DNA from: Leucobacter sp042726155
GTDB taxonomy: Bacteria > Actinomycetota > Actinomycetes > Actinomycetales > Microbacteriaceae
DNA: 64,000 nucleotides
Direction: 5' to 3'
NCBI RefSeq assembly: GCF_042726155.1
Contig: NZ_JBHXHV010000003.1
Location: 310,001 to 374,000, forward strand
Below are positions 17,937 to 26,861 of the stretch, in pieces. Under the pieces are notes generated by a model. That model did not search any database, had not been told where the DNA came from, and saw nothing but the letters and a program-made list of their open reading frames with translations. How positions within the stretch are numbered: the first letter of the stretch is position 1; each line of letters starts with the position of its first letter. A program made the translations under genes and the position numbers.

Positions 17937-19175
17937 ATGACGAAGAAGATTGTCGTTACCGGCATCGGCGCCTCCTCGCCCATCGGCGGCACGGCCCCCG
18001 ATAGCTGGCGCGCACTGCTCGCCGGGGAATCCGGTGTTCGCACGCTTGAGAACGATTGGGCTGAGCAGTACGGCCTCGCCGTAACGTTCGCCGGCACCGC
18101 AAAGGTCGACCCCGCCGAGGTGCTTGAGCGCCCGGTCGCTAAGCGCCTCGACCCCTCCAGCCGGTTCGCGCTCGTAGCGGCACAGGAGGCCTGGGCCGAC
18201 GCGGGCAGCCCTGAGGTTGCCCCCGAACGTCTCGGCGTCGACTGGGCCACGGGCATTGGCGGCCTCTGGACGCTGCTCGACGCGTGGGACACCCTGCGCG
18301 AAAAGGGACCGCGCCGTGTCATGCCGCTCACGGTTCCGATGCTGATGCCGAACGCGCCCGCGGCCGCGGTCTCGATGCATCTTGAGGCCCGCGCATACGC
18401 GCGCACCGTAGCCTCTGCCTGCGCTTCGAGCACTGAGTCGATCGCGAACGCGTACGAGCACCTGCAGCTCGGGCTCGCTGACGTCGTGATCGCCGGTGGC
18501 GCTGAGGCTGCGATTCACCCGATTACGCTCGCGTCGTTCAATTCGGCGCAGGCGCTGTCGAAGCGCAATGACTCCCCCGCTACGGCCTCGCGACCGTACA
18601 ACACCGACCGCGACGGCTTCGTGATGGGCGAGGGCGCCGGTGCACTCGTGCTCGAGACCGAAGAACACGCGATCGCTCGCGGCGCGAAGATCTACGCCGA
18701 GATCGCGGGCGGCGGCGTAACCGCCGATTCGTACCACATCACCGCGAACGATCCCGAGGGCCGCGGTGCAAGCCGCGCCGTACACCTCGCGCTCGAACAG
18801 GCGGGTGCGACACCAGACGAGGTCACGCACATCAATGCGCACGCCACCTCCACTCCCGTCGGAGACATCGCGGAATACGTCGCGTTGCGCAACGTGTTCG
18901 GTGATCGCATCACCGATATCCCGGTGTCGGCGACGAAGGCTGCGACCGGTCACCTGCTGGGCGGAACCGGCGCGCTCGAGGCGATCTTCACGGTGCTCGC
19001 GGTGCAGCATCGCATCGCTCCCCCGACGATCAACCTCGTGTCGCAGGATCCCGAAATTCCATTAACTGTGTCAAGCGCCGAGCAGTCGCTCGGTGAAGGA
19101 CCTCAGCTCGCGATTTCGAACTCGTTTGGCTTCGGCGGCCACAACGCCGTGCTGGCGATCCGCTCCTACAGCTAG
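17937..19175 (+). CDS. fabF: 3-oxoacyl-ACP synthase II FabF
   Basis: The 412-residue elongating condensing enzyme joins malonyl-ACP to acyl-ACP. The catalytic Cys 162 is in VASACASSTES, and the two conserved His are in NAHATSTPVGD and ATKAATGHLLGGTGALEA. DGFVMGEGAGALVLE and SNSFGFGGHNAVL are further family signatures. It completes the fab operon and is followed by a convergent gene after three bases. Confidence 0.95.
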   Translation: MTKKIVVTGIGASSPIGGTAPDSWRALLAGESGVRTLENDWAEQYGLAVTFAGTAKVDPAEVLERPVAKRLDPSSRFALVAAQEAWADAGSPEVAPERLGVDWATGIGGLWTLLDAWDTLREKGPRRVMPLTVPMLMPNAPAAAVSMHLEARAYARTVASACASSTESIANAYEHLQLGLADVVIAGGAEAAIHPITLASFNSAQALSKRNDSPATASRPYNTDRDGFVMGEGAGALVLETEEHAIARGAKIYAEIAGGGVTADSYHITANDPEGRGASRAVHLALEQAGATPDEVTHINAHATSTPVGDIAEYVALRNVFGDRITDIPVSATKAATGHLLGGTGALEAIFTVLAVQHRIAPPTINLVSQDPEIPLTVSSAEQSLGEGPQLAISNSFGFGGHNAVLAIRSYS

Positions 19176-19178
19176 GCG

Positions 19179-19634
19179 CTACCCCGCCGCACAGAACTCG
19201 TTCCCTTCGGGGTCGGCCAGCACCCACCAGTGCCCGGCCGGCCCCTGATCCATTTCAGTCAGCCGCCGAGCCCCGAGTGCCTCGAGTCGGGCGACATGCG
19301 CCTCAAGAGATGTGTTTGCCGCGTGGACATCGATGTGCAGCCGGTTCTTGACCGCTTTCGTCTCGGGCACGTCCTGGAACAGAATCCGGCGGCCTGAACC
19401 CACTCCGCTCAGGGCATCGTGCGGATCATCTGGGTGCCGAATGGCGCTATAGCCTCGAAAACGACGCGACCCAGGAGCTCCCACGGTCGCTCCTTCAGGG
19501 AGCTGCCCCGCTTCAATCAATTGTTGTATCAGCGGTTCGGGATTCTCTACGACGTACTCAAGCGCCGCGGCCCAGAACAGTGCGAGCTGCCCGGCGTCGC
19601 GGGCGTCGATAACTAGTTTCCAGTGGAGTGCCAT
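19179..19634 (-). CDS. VOC/glyoxalase-like domain protein
   Basis: A 151-residue protein with the vicinal oxygen chelate fold, starting MALHWKLVIDARDAGQLALFW and ending WWVLADPEGNEFCAAG, which is the usual pattern of the glyoxalase-like (PF18029-type) group: paired beta-alpha-beta units with His in NRLHIDVH and Glu in GNEFC. Substrate is unknown; family members include resistance proteins and unassigned enzymes. ATG 19634 fits the domain start; the open frame beyond it reads as noncoding. It converges with fabF and diverges from the amidotransferase gene. Confidence 0.75.
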   Translation of the reverse strand: MALHWKLVIDARDAGQLALFWAAALEYVVENPEPLIQQLIEAGQLPEGATVGAPGSRRFRGYSAIRHPDDPHDALSGVGSGRRILFQDVPETKAVKNRLHIDVHAANTSLEAHVARLEALGARRLTEMDQGPAGHWWVLADPEGNEFCAAG

Positions 19635-19755
19635 GCCACAGTTGTACTCCCCGGTTGCCGCTCGCACAACGGGTGCGCCGACACTCGGAATGCCAGCATG
19701 ACCGCAGATGACGCGTGACACGCTCGGGAGCGGCGCAGAGCGGTACGGTAGAGGG

Positions 19756-20538
19756 ATGAAGCCGTTTCTGCTCATTACGACGCGCGGCGAAGACGACGTC
19801 GCGGCGCATGAGCACGCCGCCTACTGCCGGCTGACCGGACTGCTGCCGGAAGAGCTCGAGTGGATTCGCGCTGACCGGGCGTCGATCGGCCCGATCGATT
19901 TTCCGCGCTATTCCGGGATCATCCTTGCTGGCAGCCCATTCACAGTCAGCGAGCCTGAGGATCGCAAGTCGCCGATCGAGTTGCGCGTGGAGCAGGAGCT
20001 CGGAGCGCTGCTCGACGATGTGGTGCGCCGCGACTTCCCGTTCCTCGGGGTCTGCTACGGCGTCGGCACAATCGGCTCACACCAGGGAGCGCGCGTCGAT
20101 CGGACCTACGGCGAGCCGTCGCAGGCTGTGCGTATCAGCCTCACGGAGGCTGGGCGCGATGACCCCCTGTTACGTGAGCTACCGCCGACGTTCGATGCGT
20201 TCGTCGGGCACAAAGAAGCCATCAGCGAGGTTCCGGCGAGCATCACCGTGCTCGCAAGTTCGCCCACCTGCCCCGTGCAGGCGTTCCGCGTCGGCAGCAA
20301 TGTCTATGCCACCCAGTTTCACCCCGAACTCGACACTGCGGCGTTCACGGCGCGCGTGCGCTCCTACGCGGGCCACGGCTACTTCGAACCGTCGCAGGTC
20401 GACACGATCATCGCGACGGCCGAATCGGCCGATGTGCGCGCATCGCACATGGTGTTGGGTCGTTTCGTCGAGGAGTATCTCGATAGCAACCGCGGCCAGC
20501 GCGGACCAGTGGTCGCGGGCATCGCGCACGCGAGCTGA
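19756..20538 (+). CDS. Class I glutamine amidotransferase (GuaA-like domain)
   Basis: The 260-residue protein has the class I GATase triad: Cys 100 in FLGVCYGVG, His and Glu in QFHPELD (about 195-201). YSGIILAGSPFTVSEPED is a typical N-terminal loop. There is no synthetase domain, so it resembles the stand-alone GMP-synthase-like amidotransferases of unknown substrate, not true GuaA. ATG 19756 follows AGAGGG; an upstream open stretch to 19708 is ignored. It is a single-gene unit. Confidence 0.8.
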   Translation: MKPFLLITTRGEDDVAAHEHAAYCRLTGLLPEELEWIRADRASIGPIDFPRYSGIILAGSPFTVSEPEDRKSPIELRVEQELGALLDDVVRRDFPFLGVCYGVGTIGSHQGARVDRTYGEPSQAVRISLTEAGRDDPLLRELPPTFDAFVGHKEAISEVPASITVLASSPTCPVQAFRVGSNVYATQFHPELDTAAFTARVRSYAGHGYFEPSQVDTIIATAESADVRASHMVLGRFVEEYLDSNRGQRGPVVAGIAHAS

Positions 20539-20608
20539 CGCAGCGCACCCGAGTAAACGCAGCGGCACACCTGTTCTCTCAGCGCACGCCACTGCTAACG
20601 AATTACGG

Positions 20609-21949
20609 CTAGTCAAACAGCGATTGCGCCAGGAACTCGCCGCGCTGCACTCCCCCGGGCACCGCCCAGAGGCCCGATCCGATGTGACGAATGTACTCGT
20701 TGAGCAGGTCTGACTTCAGTGACCGCTGTACCCGCACGAACGCGGCCGGGTCCCGCTGAAATGAGATAAAGAACAGCCCGGCACCGAGTTGCCCCAAGCC
20801 GTTCGATCCGTCGACGTAGTTGTATCCCCTGCGCAGCAATCGCATCCCTGAATTGTGGTCGGGGTGCGCGAGACGCAGGTGCGCTGCCATATCAATCGCG
20901 GGAACCGAAGCATCGTCGGCGTGCGGCGAGGTAAAGTCGGCGGCGGTGAACTCGCCGCCGCCCGACAGTGGACCGCCCGCGAGCTTAGTGCGGCCGATGA
21001 TGCGTTCCTGCTCGCCGATCGACGCACGATCCCACGTCTCGATGGTCATCTGAATCTTTCGCGCCACGAGATAGCTGCCGCCACGCAGCCAGGCAGGAGC
21101 CTCGTCGCCAGCCCAGATGTGCTGATCGAGAGCCTTCGTTTCCTCTGACATCACATTGGCGGTACCGTCTTTGAAACCGAACAGATTGCGCGGGGTGTCC
21201 TGCGATCGCGTGGTCGATGATGTCCGCCCGAAACCGAGTTGGCTCCATACGAGGTGGGCCCGGCCCGCTGCGATGCGCGCGAGATTTCGAATTGCGTGCA
21301 CGGCAACCTGAGGATCGTCGGCACAGGCCTGCACGCAGAGATCTCCGTCGCTCTGATCGGCCTCGAGCAGATCAAACGCGAACGACGGCAGAGGGACGAG
21401 CGCCTTCGGCAGCCGAGCCCGGATGCCGAAGGGATCCTCAACACCATCACGTTCGTCGAACAACGCGCGTCCTAACCCGAAGGTGAGCGTCAGGTGAGCA
21501 GCGTTCAACCCCTCAGCTTCGCCCGTGTCCTCCGGCGGCAACAGCGCGTTATCGGGCTCGACCCCCGTTCCGATTGCGCGACCCAGCGTGAGCGTTTCCG
21601 CGGCAGCCGTCCAGTCGGTGAGCAACTGAATCAGGTCGTCCCGAGATGCACCAGAGAGCATACGGAATGACGCGAAGTGCAGGCGATCCTGCGCCGGCGT
21701 CGTGATCCCGGCCTGATGCGCGCCAAAAAACGGCACCGTGCGCGAGGTACCGGTGCCCGGGCCTGCCGTGCCCGAGTGCGCGATTGAGGCAGCGACACCG
21801 CCAGCCGCAGCTCCGGCCGCGAGTCCGGCAACACCCGCTCCGACGAGGCCCAACAGGCCTCGTCGCGACGGGCGGAGGGGCCCCGCGGCCGCAGCCTCGG
21901 AGCCCCCCGCCTCGTCACCCGGGTTCACGGATGATGGTGCATCGTTCAT
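20609..21949 (-). CDS. efeB: Dye-decolorizing peroxidase EfeB, Tat-exported
   Basis: EfeB (446 residues) is the haem peroxidase part of the EfeUOB iron import system and acts outside the membrane. It starts with a Tat signal, SRRGLLGLVGAGVAGL, cut near Ala 55-60. The Dyp signature with the catalytic Asp is in GFKDGTANV, and haem-ligand His lies in DMAAHLRLAHPDH or nearby. It follows efeO by four bases in the same operon. It is thought to help oxidise ferrous iron or release iron from haem. Confidence 0.9.
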   Translation of the reverse strand: MNDAPSSVNPGDEAGGSEAAAAGPLRPSRRGLLGLVGAGVAGLAAGAAAGGVAASIAHSGTAGPGTGTSRTVPFFGAHQAGITTPAQDRLHFASFRMLSGASRDDLIQLLTDWTAAAETLTLGRAIGTGVEPDNALLPPEDTGEAEGLNAAHLTLTFGLGRALFDERDGVEDPFGIRARLPKALVPLPSFAFDLLEADQSDGDLCVQACADDPQVAVHAIRNLARIAAGRAHLVWSQLGFGRTSSTTRSQDTPRNLFGFKDGTANVMSEETKALDQHIWAGDEAPAWLRGGSYLVARKIQMTIETWDRASIGEQERIIGRTKLAGGPLSGGGEFTAADFTSPHADDASVPAIDMAAHLRLAHPDHNSGMRLLRRGYNYVDGSNGLGQLGAGLFFISFQRDPAAFVRVQRSLKSDLLNEYIRHIGSGLWAVPGGVQRGEFLAQSLFD

Positions 21950-21953
21950 GAAG

Positions 21954-23159
21954 CTAGCTTGCCACGACCGCCGCTGTGAGCTTTGACAGCGGCTCGCTCA
22001 GCGCACTCAGTTTGGCAGCGAGTTCATTTCGCTCTGACTGCGGCACGGTGTCATAGGAGACGAAGCCGTCATCGTAGTTGCCGTAGGTTTCCAGCAACGC
22101 GAACATATCGTCGAAACGCTTGTCGAGCTCTGCGACGAGCTTGTCTTCGCCGTTGGCCACAGCGGCTTCACGCACGGTATCGAATGCGACCTCGGCGCCC
22201 TCGACGTTTGCGGTGAAGTCGTACAGGTCTGTGTGCGCGAACTCGTTCTCTTCACCGGGCAACTTTCCGTCGGGCGCCGCAATCTCGTCGAGCAGTCCCT
22301 TTGCGCCCTCCGTGATGTCAGCGAGAGTCAGCGTGAACTCCGGCGAAGCGACCTTGTCTTTCAGATCGGTGACGTCCGCGACGAGCTGATCGCCCACCTT
22401 TGCTCGCTGATCAGTTGTGAGCGGCGTGAGGTCGGGATCTCCAGCGTAATCGCCATTCGCGACAGCGGCGTCGTGCCACAGGTCCATTTCAATGCGATGG
22501 AAACCCGTGAACGGGATACCCTCTTCATCTGCGCCCGGCTTGCGGTAATCGATCTTCGGATCGAGATCACCGAACTGCTCGGCCGTCGGCTCGATGCGCT
22601 CGTAGCTGATGCGGGCGAGCGGGAACAATCGCTTCGCCTCCTCGTCATCCCCAGCCTTGTACGCGTCGACGAAAGCCTGCACCTGCGGCAGCAGCTCTTC
22701 GCTCTGCGCCTTGACGTAACCGATGTACTGGGCGACGATGGCGTCGTCCTCCGGCGAAGTGGAAAGCTCTTCACCGGCAACGGTAAACGCGGCCTGACCA
22801 ACGCCCTCGCCGATCATGCCTGGCTTGCAGCTCGTGAAGTAGTCGCCAGGACCAACCTGCACGGTGAGATCACGACTTGCACCTGGCGCGATATTCTCGA
22901 CTTCCCCGACGATCGTGAGCTCGTTACTGCCGAGTACGTAAAATTCATTCACCTTCGAACCGTCGTTGGTCACCGAGAACGTCACGGTGCCGCTCTGCGC
23001 TTTCGCACTTTCAACGGCGCAGTCGGTATCGGTCGCTTTGACGGCGATCGCATCGGCGGAGGGGGCCGCGTTCGGCACGCAGCCGGTGAGCAGAAGCGCG
23101 CCAGCGGTTATTGCGAGCAGAGCGCCGCCGGTGCGCCGGCGAGAAGGGGCGATGTTCAC
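21954..23159 (-). CDS. efeO: EfeO iron-binding lipoprotein (cupredoxin plus M75 domain)
   Basis: This 401-residue extracytoplasmic protein delivers iron to EfeU. It has a lipoprotein signal with lipobox LLTGC (Cys about 23), an N-terminal cupredoxin-like domain (about 30-140, with YVLGSNELTIVGE and a Cys-Lys-Pro-Gly-Met group at CKPGM), and a C-terminal M75/imelysin-like domain with the metal-binding GFHRIEMDLW. GTG 23159 overlaps the efeU stop by four bases, so a longer open frame to 23540 inside efeU is not used. Confidence 0.9.
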   Translation of the reverse strand: MNIAPSRRRTGGALLAITAGALLLTGCVPNAAPSADAIAVKATDTDCAVESAKAQSGTVTFSVTNDGSKVNEFYVLGSNELTIVGEVENIAPGASRDLTVQVGPGDYFTSCKPGMIGEGVGQAAFTVAGEELSTSPEDDAIVAQYIGYVKAQSEELLPQVQAFVDAYKAGDDEEAKRLFPLARISYERIEPTAEQFGDLDPKIDYRKPGADEEGIPFTGFHRIEMDLWHDAAVANGDYAGDPDLTPLTTDQRAKVGDQLVADVTDLKDKVASPEFTLTLADITEGAKGLLDEIAAPDGKLPGEENEFAHTDLYDFTANVEGAEVAFDTVREAAVANGEDKLVAELDKRFDDMFALLETYGNYDDGFVSYDTVPQSERNELAAKLSALSEPLSKLTAAVVAS

Positions 23160-24106
23160 AGGGATCCTTTCGAGGTGGCGAGGGCCGGAGCGGCCGCCGC
23201 GCGGTGCGTGCGGATGGCCCGTCCCTGCGCGAGCGAGCCACGCAGGAACAAGGTGAGAGTAGGAACTAGGTAGGCAAACCACGCGATAACTTCGAGCTTG
23301 GTCATTTCGGGTGAGAACCCGAAGACGCCCTTGAGCAGCGCGCCGAGGAAGCCATCGGGCGCGATGATGTGCGGAATGCGGAATGCCCACGCGGCGTCGC
23401 CGTACCAGGACGCTGCAAAAGCACTCACGCCGGGCGGCGGTTCCGCAAACGGCCCTGGAAGCACCGCGGCCTCCTGCAGGTCGTGGATACCGTAAGCGAA
23501 CACCCCAGCGGCAAAAATGATCAGGAGGATGCCCGACCACCGGAAGAACTGGGTGAGATTAATGCGGATCATGCCGCGGAACAGCGCCCAACCGAGCACG
23601 ATCGCGAGCACGATGCCCGACACCGCGGTGGCGAATCCCAGGAGGGGTGAGAGCTGACTCGCACGCGTTGTCGCCCAGATAAAGAGAGCGGTCTCGAGCC
23701 CCTCTCGCCCCACTGAAATGAACGCGAGCACTGCTACGCTCCAGCCGCCTCCCACGAGCGCGCGGTCGACTTGCCCGCGCAGTTCGGAGCTGAGACCGCG
23801 CGCCGCACGCAGCATCCAGAACACCATCCACGTGACCATCACGACCGCGAGGATCGAGAGCGTGCCGCCAATGACTTCTTGCGCCTGGAACGAGAGCCCG
23901 TACGCACCAAATGTGAGGACGGCGCCCACGACCATCGAAAGTAGGATCGCGGCTGAGATACCGACCCAGATCTTTTTCGCCGCGTCCGGGCGACCAATCT
24001 GCTTCACGTATGCGAGCAGCACGCTCACTACCAGCGCCGCTTCGAGCCCCTCGCGGAGTCCGATCATCAGCGTACCGATCATGCGAGGGCGCCCTTCATC
24101 AATCAT
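23156..24106 (-). CDS. efeU: EfeU iron permease (FTR1/OFeT family)
   Basis: A seven-helix ferrous/ferric iron permease of 316 residues. The two REGLE motifs that bind iron are GLREGLEAALVV (about residue 16) and GREGLETALFIW (about 135). It heads the efeU-efeO-efeB operon. The start is ATG 24106, or ATG 24082 (MIGTLMIGL), which has GAAGGG upstream; both give an intact first helix. A 16-bp dyad just upstream suggests control by a DtxR/IdeR-type iron repressor. Confidence 0.9.
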   Translation of the reverse strand: MIDEGRPRMIGTLMIGLREGLEAALVVSVLLAYVKQIGRPDAAKKIWVGISAAILLSMVVGAVLTFGAYGLSFQAQEVIGGTLSILAVVMVTWMVFWMLRAARGLSSELRGQVDRALVGGGWSVAVLAFISVGREGLETALFIWATTRASQLSPLLGFATAVSGIVLAIVLGWALFRGMIRINLTQFFRWSGILLIIFAAGVFAYGIHDLQEAAVLPGPFAEPPPGVSAFAASWYGDAAWAFRIPHIIAPDGFLGALLKGVFGFSPEMTKLEVIAWFAYLVPTLTLFLRGSLAQGRAIRTHRAAAAPALATSKGSL

Positions 24107-24115
24107 GAGACCTGA

Positions 24116-24131
24116 GTAAGGATGCCCTTAC
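24116..24131. promoter_or_regulatory. Candidate DtxR/IdeR iron box before efeU
   Basis: GTAAGG (24116-24121) and CCTTAC (24126-24131) form a perfect dyad around ATGC, ten bases upstream of efeU. It resembles the TTAGGnnnnnCCTAA core of DtxR-family operators, and efeUOB is a known type of target in actinobacteria. Regulator binding is inferred. Confidence 0.5.
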
Positions 24132-24174
24132 AGAGCGAATTTACCACAGATTCATCTGATGTGAACGCACCAAA

Positions 24175-24212
24175 AAAGCGGGCGCGATCCCGGGAAGGAT
24201 CGCACCCGCTTT
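24175..24212 (-). terminator. Terminator of dps
   Basis: AAAGCGGGCGCGATCC (24175-24190) pairs with GGATCGCACCCGCTTT (24197-24212) with one G-T pair. On the minus strand the stem is followed by a run of six T, so it ends leftward dps transcripts and insulates efeU. Confidence 0.8.
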
Positions 24213-24294
24213 GCGAGGCGTTGCGCCGTGAGTGTTCTATTCCCTCTGGCGCGCTAGGCGTGCAGCGTCTGCCGTTGAAAGACTGATGGCCAGA

Positions 24295-24783
24295 TTACTC
24301 AGCGAAGTGCGACGACAGGAACCAGCGATCCTTGTCGAGCTGCTGTGCAATAGCAATCACGACGTCCTGGCTCACCAGGTCAATGTCATCGAGACCCTTC
24401 ACCGCCGCATACACGGTTTCGAGCGTCGCATCGATCTGCGCGACGACCTCGCGAACCGTGACCTTCGACTGCTGGAAGCCGTCGCTCAGCTCGGGAGTCG
24501 TGGTGCGTGCAGCTACGGTGCCGATGCGAGCGTCGATCGGGAGGCCCAGGGCCACGATGCGCTCCGCGACCGTGTCAGCGGCGTCTTGTGCGTTCGAAAC
24601 GACGACATCGAGGAACTCGTGGACCCCAATGAAGTTCTCGCCACGCACGTGCCAGTGGGCCTGCTTGCCGTTCACTGCGAGCGCGACGAGGTCGTGCACA
24701 ACGGGGGTCAAGTACTGCGCCACACCGGTGGGACGGTGGAGGTCGCCCTGAGCTGCTGGAACAGTGATCTGCTTAGTAGACAT
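24295..24783 (-). CDS. dps: Dps-family ferritin-like DNA-protection protein
   Basis: The 162-residue protein should form a 12-mer that stores iron, consumes peroxide and may bind DNA. The ferroxidase site is visible in KQAHWHVRGENFIGVHEFLD, with His, Asp and Glu ligands. The N-terminal tail is short and has little positive charge, so DNA binding is uncertain. It lies between the iron importer and hemQ, an iron/haem neighbourhood, and has its own terminator. Confidence 0.9.
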   Translation of the reverse strand: MSTKQITVPAAQGDLHRPTGVAQYLTPVVHDLVALAVNGKQAHWHVRGENFIGVHEFLDVVVSNAQDAADTVAERIVALGLPIDARIGTVAARTTTPELSDGFQQSKVTVREVVAQIDATLETVYAAVKGLDDIDLVSQDVVIAIAQQLDKDRWFLSSHFAE

Positions 24784-24904
24784 CGAGTGGGTCCCTTTCG
24801 TTCGTGTGACTGAGTACCTTCACACTACGCCGATTTCGCGACCGCGCAAGGTAGGCAAGGCTGGGCTTAACGCGAGGTAAACTCCCAGATGACGTGCAGG
24901 AACG

Positions 24905-25630
24905 TTACTTCACGGCGCGCTCGAGAAGCACCTCGGCAGAGCGCCGCGGGCCGGTGAAGAATGGCGTCTCCTCAATCACGTGGCGGCGCGCTTCGACGGC
25001 GCGCAGCTCTCGCATCAGGTCCACGATGCGCACGAGGTCGTCCGCCTCAAACGCAAGCAGCCACTCGTAATCGCCGAGCGCGAACGACGCCACCGTGTTC
25101 GCGAGTACGTCGCCGTAGTCACGAGCGGCCATGCCGTGTTCCCGCAGCATCTTCCCACGATCAGCGTCTGGCAAGAGGTACCAGTCGCGCCCCCGCACGA
25201 ACGGGTAAACGCAAACAAAATCCTTGGGATCGTCTCCCGCCAGGAACGCAGGTACGTGGCCGCGGTTAAATTCGGCGGCGCGGTGCACGCCGACATTCGA
25301 CCAGACGGGTGTAAGGCGACCGCCAGCTCCTTCCCACAGTGTGCGATAGGCGCGCTGCAGCGACTCGGTAGTGGGGGCGTGCCACCACACAAGCAGGTCG
25401 GCGTCAGCTCTGAAGCCAGAAACGTCGTACCAGCCACGCGTCGTGAGGCCTTCAATTTCGCCGAGCTCTGAAATGAGCCCCTGCACCGTCTGAGTCGTCG
25501 CAGCGGCGATGCCGACTGCGCCAGGATCCCGAGTCTCCTTGAACACCGCATACATGGTGAAGTTCGTCGAGGCGTTAATCTGTTCCGCCACCCCGCTGTG
25601 GTCAACCTGCGGTCGCTGTTCGTCACTCAT
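24905..25630 (-). CDS. hemQ: Coproheme decarboxylase HemQ
   Basis: This 241-residue chlorite-dismutase-fold protein performs the last step of the coproporphyrin-dependent haem pathway, turning iron-coproporphyrin into haem b. Typical features are FTMYAVFKETR at the start, GWYDVSGFRADADLLVWWHAP, the YPFVRGRDWYLLPDADRGKMLREHG region with the catalytic Tyr, and the proximal His within KMLREHGMAARDY. ATG 25628-25630 matches the domain; the longer frame runs into the divergent promoter. Confidence 0.9.
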   Translation of the reverse strand: MSDEQRPQVDHSGVAEQINASTNFTMYAVFKETRDPGAVGIAAATTQTVQGLISELGEIEGLTTRGWYDVSGFRADADLLVWWHAPTTESLQRAYRTLWEGAGGRLTPVWSNVGVHRAAEFNRGHVPAFLAGDDPKDFVCVYPFVRGRDWYLLPDADRGKMLREHGMAARDYGDVLANTVASFALGDYEWLLAFEADDLVRIVDLMRELRAVEARRHVIEETPFFTGPRRSAEVLLERAVK

Positions 25631-25850
25631 TGTGTTTGCCCCTCGTCCGGTTGTGCTGCGGCGTTCATACTGCACGCTACCATCGCTCAATCTGTAGATC
25701 TGATGTGCCACATCTGATGTGAAGGCGATCGCTTTGCGGCAACACGCTCCGTCTCGTTGGGTGTAGAGCGAGCGAGTCGCCTTGCGAAGCGTGCGCGGAC
25801 GGTCCGATACCATTGAGCAAACGTCCATTCGGCTCGGCAAGAGGTCCACT

Positions 25851-26618
25851 ATGTCCACTCCCCTGCGTGGCTCGCAGAAGGCTCGAGACACCCTCGACTA
25901 TCTGCGTGACAAGATCTCGTCAAGCGCTTGGGCAGTCGGCGACCTCATCCCCAAAGAGCCCGAGTTGATGGAGCTCATCGGCGTCGGCAAATCAACCGTG
26001 CGCGAGGCCGTGCGCTCACTCGCAGCGTTCGGAATGCTCGAGACGGTGCCTGGCGTTGGGACATTTGTGCGCTCGCGGACTCCCGTCAGCACGCTGCTGA
26101 CCGAGTTTCTCGGCGATCACGACCTCGAAGAAGTGCTCGTGTATCGACGCTCGCTCGAGATCGAGGCCGCGCAGCACGCAGCGGTGCACCGCAGTGAGGA
26201 ACACCTCGAAGCGCTTCGCGCCGCCGCGCTACGCGATCAGCATGCCGACGACGACATCGTGATGACGTGCGAGCAGAGCACGCTCCCGGGCTCCTTCCAC
26301 CTGCTCGTCGTCGAGGCCAGCGGCAGCAAGCTGCTGCTCGATCTGTATCTCGGCGTGATGTCGGTGTTGCAGCGCGCGAGCGCTCAGGGCCGCGTGATTC
26401 TCGGCACCACGCTCGAAACAATGCACCTCGACCACGGCGCGGTGCTCGCAGCAATCGAGGCTCGCGATGTGCGCAACGCAGCCCATTCGATGGCGCTGCA
26501 CGTGGACCGCGACCTCGGGCTGCGCACCGACATGCTCGACTTCAGTCAGCACACCGAGCGCGCAACGTCGCTCATCGACGCGGGCTACGACCCGGGCGAA
26601 GTCGCGGCCGGGCAGTAG
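25851..26618 (+). CDS. GntR/FadR-family transcriptional regulator
   Basis: The N-terminal winged helix (about 10-75) shows the GntR pattern ELMELIGVGKSTVREAVRSLAAFGMLETVPGVGTFV. The C-terminal all-helical domain (about 90-225) is of FCD type with conserved Asp/His positions (FHLLVVEASGS, DHGAVLAAI, HVDRDL), which usually bind a metal and a carboxylic acid effector. The target is not evident. ATG 25851 has AAGAGG upstream. It diverges from hemQ and is the last core gene before the tRNA and the mobile element. Confidence 0.85.
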   Translation: MSTPLRGSQKARDTLDYLRDKISSSAWAVGDLIPKEPELMELIGVGKSTVREAVRSLAAFGMLETVPGVGTFVRSRTPVSTLLTEFLGDHDLEEVLVYRRSLEIEAAQHAAVHRSEEHLEALRAAALRDQHADDDIVMTCEQSTLPGSFHLLVVEASGSKLLLDLYLGVMSVLQRASAQGRVILGTTLETMHLDHGAVLAAIEARDVRNAAHSMALHVDRDLGLRTDMLDFSQHTERATSLIDAGYDPGEVAAGQ

Positions 26619-26657
26619 CCCGGGCCTTGCCTTCGGCCGCGCTGACCACGAGGGTTT

Positions 26658-26729
26658 GTGCCGAGAACGAGTGGTTTTCCGCGGGGTATAGCCTCGGTCT
26701 CACGCGGAACCCTCGTGTTCGACGCCGCC
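26658..26729. repeat. Extragenic palindromic repeat, copy B
   Basis: The reverse complement of this stretch aligns over 72 bp with copy A at 10560-10631. The palindrome extends beyond the aligned part: CACGAGGGTT (26647-26656) pairs with AACCCTCGTG (26708-26717). It lies between the GntR gene and the integration-site tRNA. Confidence 0.6.
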
Positions 26730-26787
26730 CCGTGGGGCTTGCGCGCCGGTGCGGGCTGGCCGTGGATAAGATAGAACGGTTGCCCAG

Positions 26788-26861
26788 GGGGCGTTAGCTC
26801 AGTTGGTTAGAGCACTGGACTCATAATCCATCGGTCGCGGGTTCAAGTCCCGCACGCCCTA
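26788..26861 (+). tRNA. tRNA with CAT anticodon (Ile2 or elongator Met)
   Basis: A full cloverleaf: acceptor GGGGCGT/ACGCCCT, D-arm TAGCTCAGTTGGTTAGAGC, anticodon loop CTCATAA in a TGGA/TCCA stem, T-arm GCGGGTTCAAGTCCCGC and discriminator A; CCA is not encoded. The GGTCG variable loop and T-arm resemble tRNA-Ile2 (lysidine-modified CAT), but elongator Met cannot be excluded. A loop starting with CT and several D-arm bases are not those of an initiator. The 3' half is the apparent insertion site of the element to the right. Confidence 0.9.

Noticed and set aside
21954..23540. Longer efeO frame of 528 codons
   Set aside because: The extra N-terminal part lies inside efeU and reads as shadow; GTG 23159 with lipoprotein signal is the proper start.
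26821..26861. GRAGLEPATDG peptide as a functional domain
   Set aside because: It is simply tRNA antisense read in frame, a known by-product of element insertion at tRNAs.
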